A stretch of 64,000 bases of DNA from Lineus longissimus (lineage: Eukaryota > Nemertea > Pilidiophora > Heteronemertea > Lineidae). Location of the stretch: the NCBI RefSeq assembly GCF_910592395.1, contig NC_088322.1, positions 10,351,431 to 10,415,430 of the forward strand. Direction: 5' to 3'. Below are more model-generated notes on this DNA. The model saw nothing but the letters and a program-made list of their open reading frames with translations, was not told the origin of the DNA and ran no database searches. Positions within the stretch are counted from its first letter, which is position 1. The stretch is not shown here.

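Larger units (their letters stand above)
61434..64000 (+). repeat. Super-repeat unit 12 (A-D complete, E cut by window edge)
   Basis: Exons 107-112. A keeps its internal intron. Order A-B-C-D-E repeats as before, and the window ends inside FN3 E, so the array continues beyond it. Confidence 0.9.

Noticed and set aside
2-64000. Kinase domain, PEVK segment, or gene start/end within the window
   Set aside because: Every exon is accounted for by an Ig or FN3 domain; no residues remain for other modules.

Overview
The window is one continuous piece of a single, very large, plus-strand, intron-rich animal gene. It encodes the middle of a giant titin/twitchin-family muscle protein. I can place 112 exons (the last cut by the window edge) and 111 introns, all GT-AG. 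Spliced together they give about 33.6 kb of uninterrupted coding sequence, roughly 11,200 residues, made only of immunoglobulin I-set (Ig) and fibronectin type III (FN3) domains. There is no start codon, stop codon, kinase domain, PEVK segment or second gene in view, so both ends of the gene lie outside. Short introns (mostly 100-500 bp), nearly one intron per domain, and a domain order unlike the vertebrate titin super-repeats suggest a non-vertebrate bilaterian, such as a lophotrochozoan or an invertebrate deuterostome. I cannot name the species.

Layout. The domains follow a strict ten-domain super-repeat that I label A-J: Ig(A)-Ig(B)-FN3(C)-FN3(D)-FN3(E)-Ig(F)-Ig(G)-FN3(H)-FN3(I)-FN3(J), that is, two Ig-Ig-FN3-FN3-FN3 half-units. 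Eleven complete units (U1-U11) and the start of a twelfth are present: U1 2-5061, U2 5206-10823, U3 10824-17938, U4 18256-23713, U5 23892-29025, U6 29152-34613, U7 34834-39998, U8 40253-44928, U9 44929-50185, U10 50360-56121, U11 56334-61234, U12 61434-64000. Each complete unit codes for 975-981 residues. Each position has its own signature: A starts Val-Gly-Asp and has Cys in strand B; B starts with an Ile/Val-Glu-Tyr-type sequence and lacks Cys; C ends KSPF; D ends near KAKDAF or KAKDPYG; E ends near SDVAKY; F starts with a Glu-Pro-type sequence and ends in VE; G carries TIRGMT; H ends AKYGF or AKHPF; I ends AKDPWG; J usually ends near KIKAPL.

Gene structure. Introns between domains are phase 1. 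The extra intron inside Ig A is phase 2 and splits the core Trp codon. The ancestral pattern would be 11 introns per unit. Fifteen of 126 expected introns are missing, each without leaving extra codons, so some exons encode two domains. Most introns are 100-500 bp with nothing beyond splice signals. Exceptions carry tandem repeats or degraded mobile-element-like sequence. The outlier is the 2,464-bp intron at 14582-17045, which contains a candidate 6-nt microexon or recursive splice site, a G run and a degenerate satellite.

Function. By family knowledge, ordered Ig/FN3 super-repeats of this kind lie along the thick filament, bind myosin and its partners, and help set filament spacing. The constant unit length here fits a ruler-like, A-band-type region, but that role is inferred from homology.
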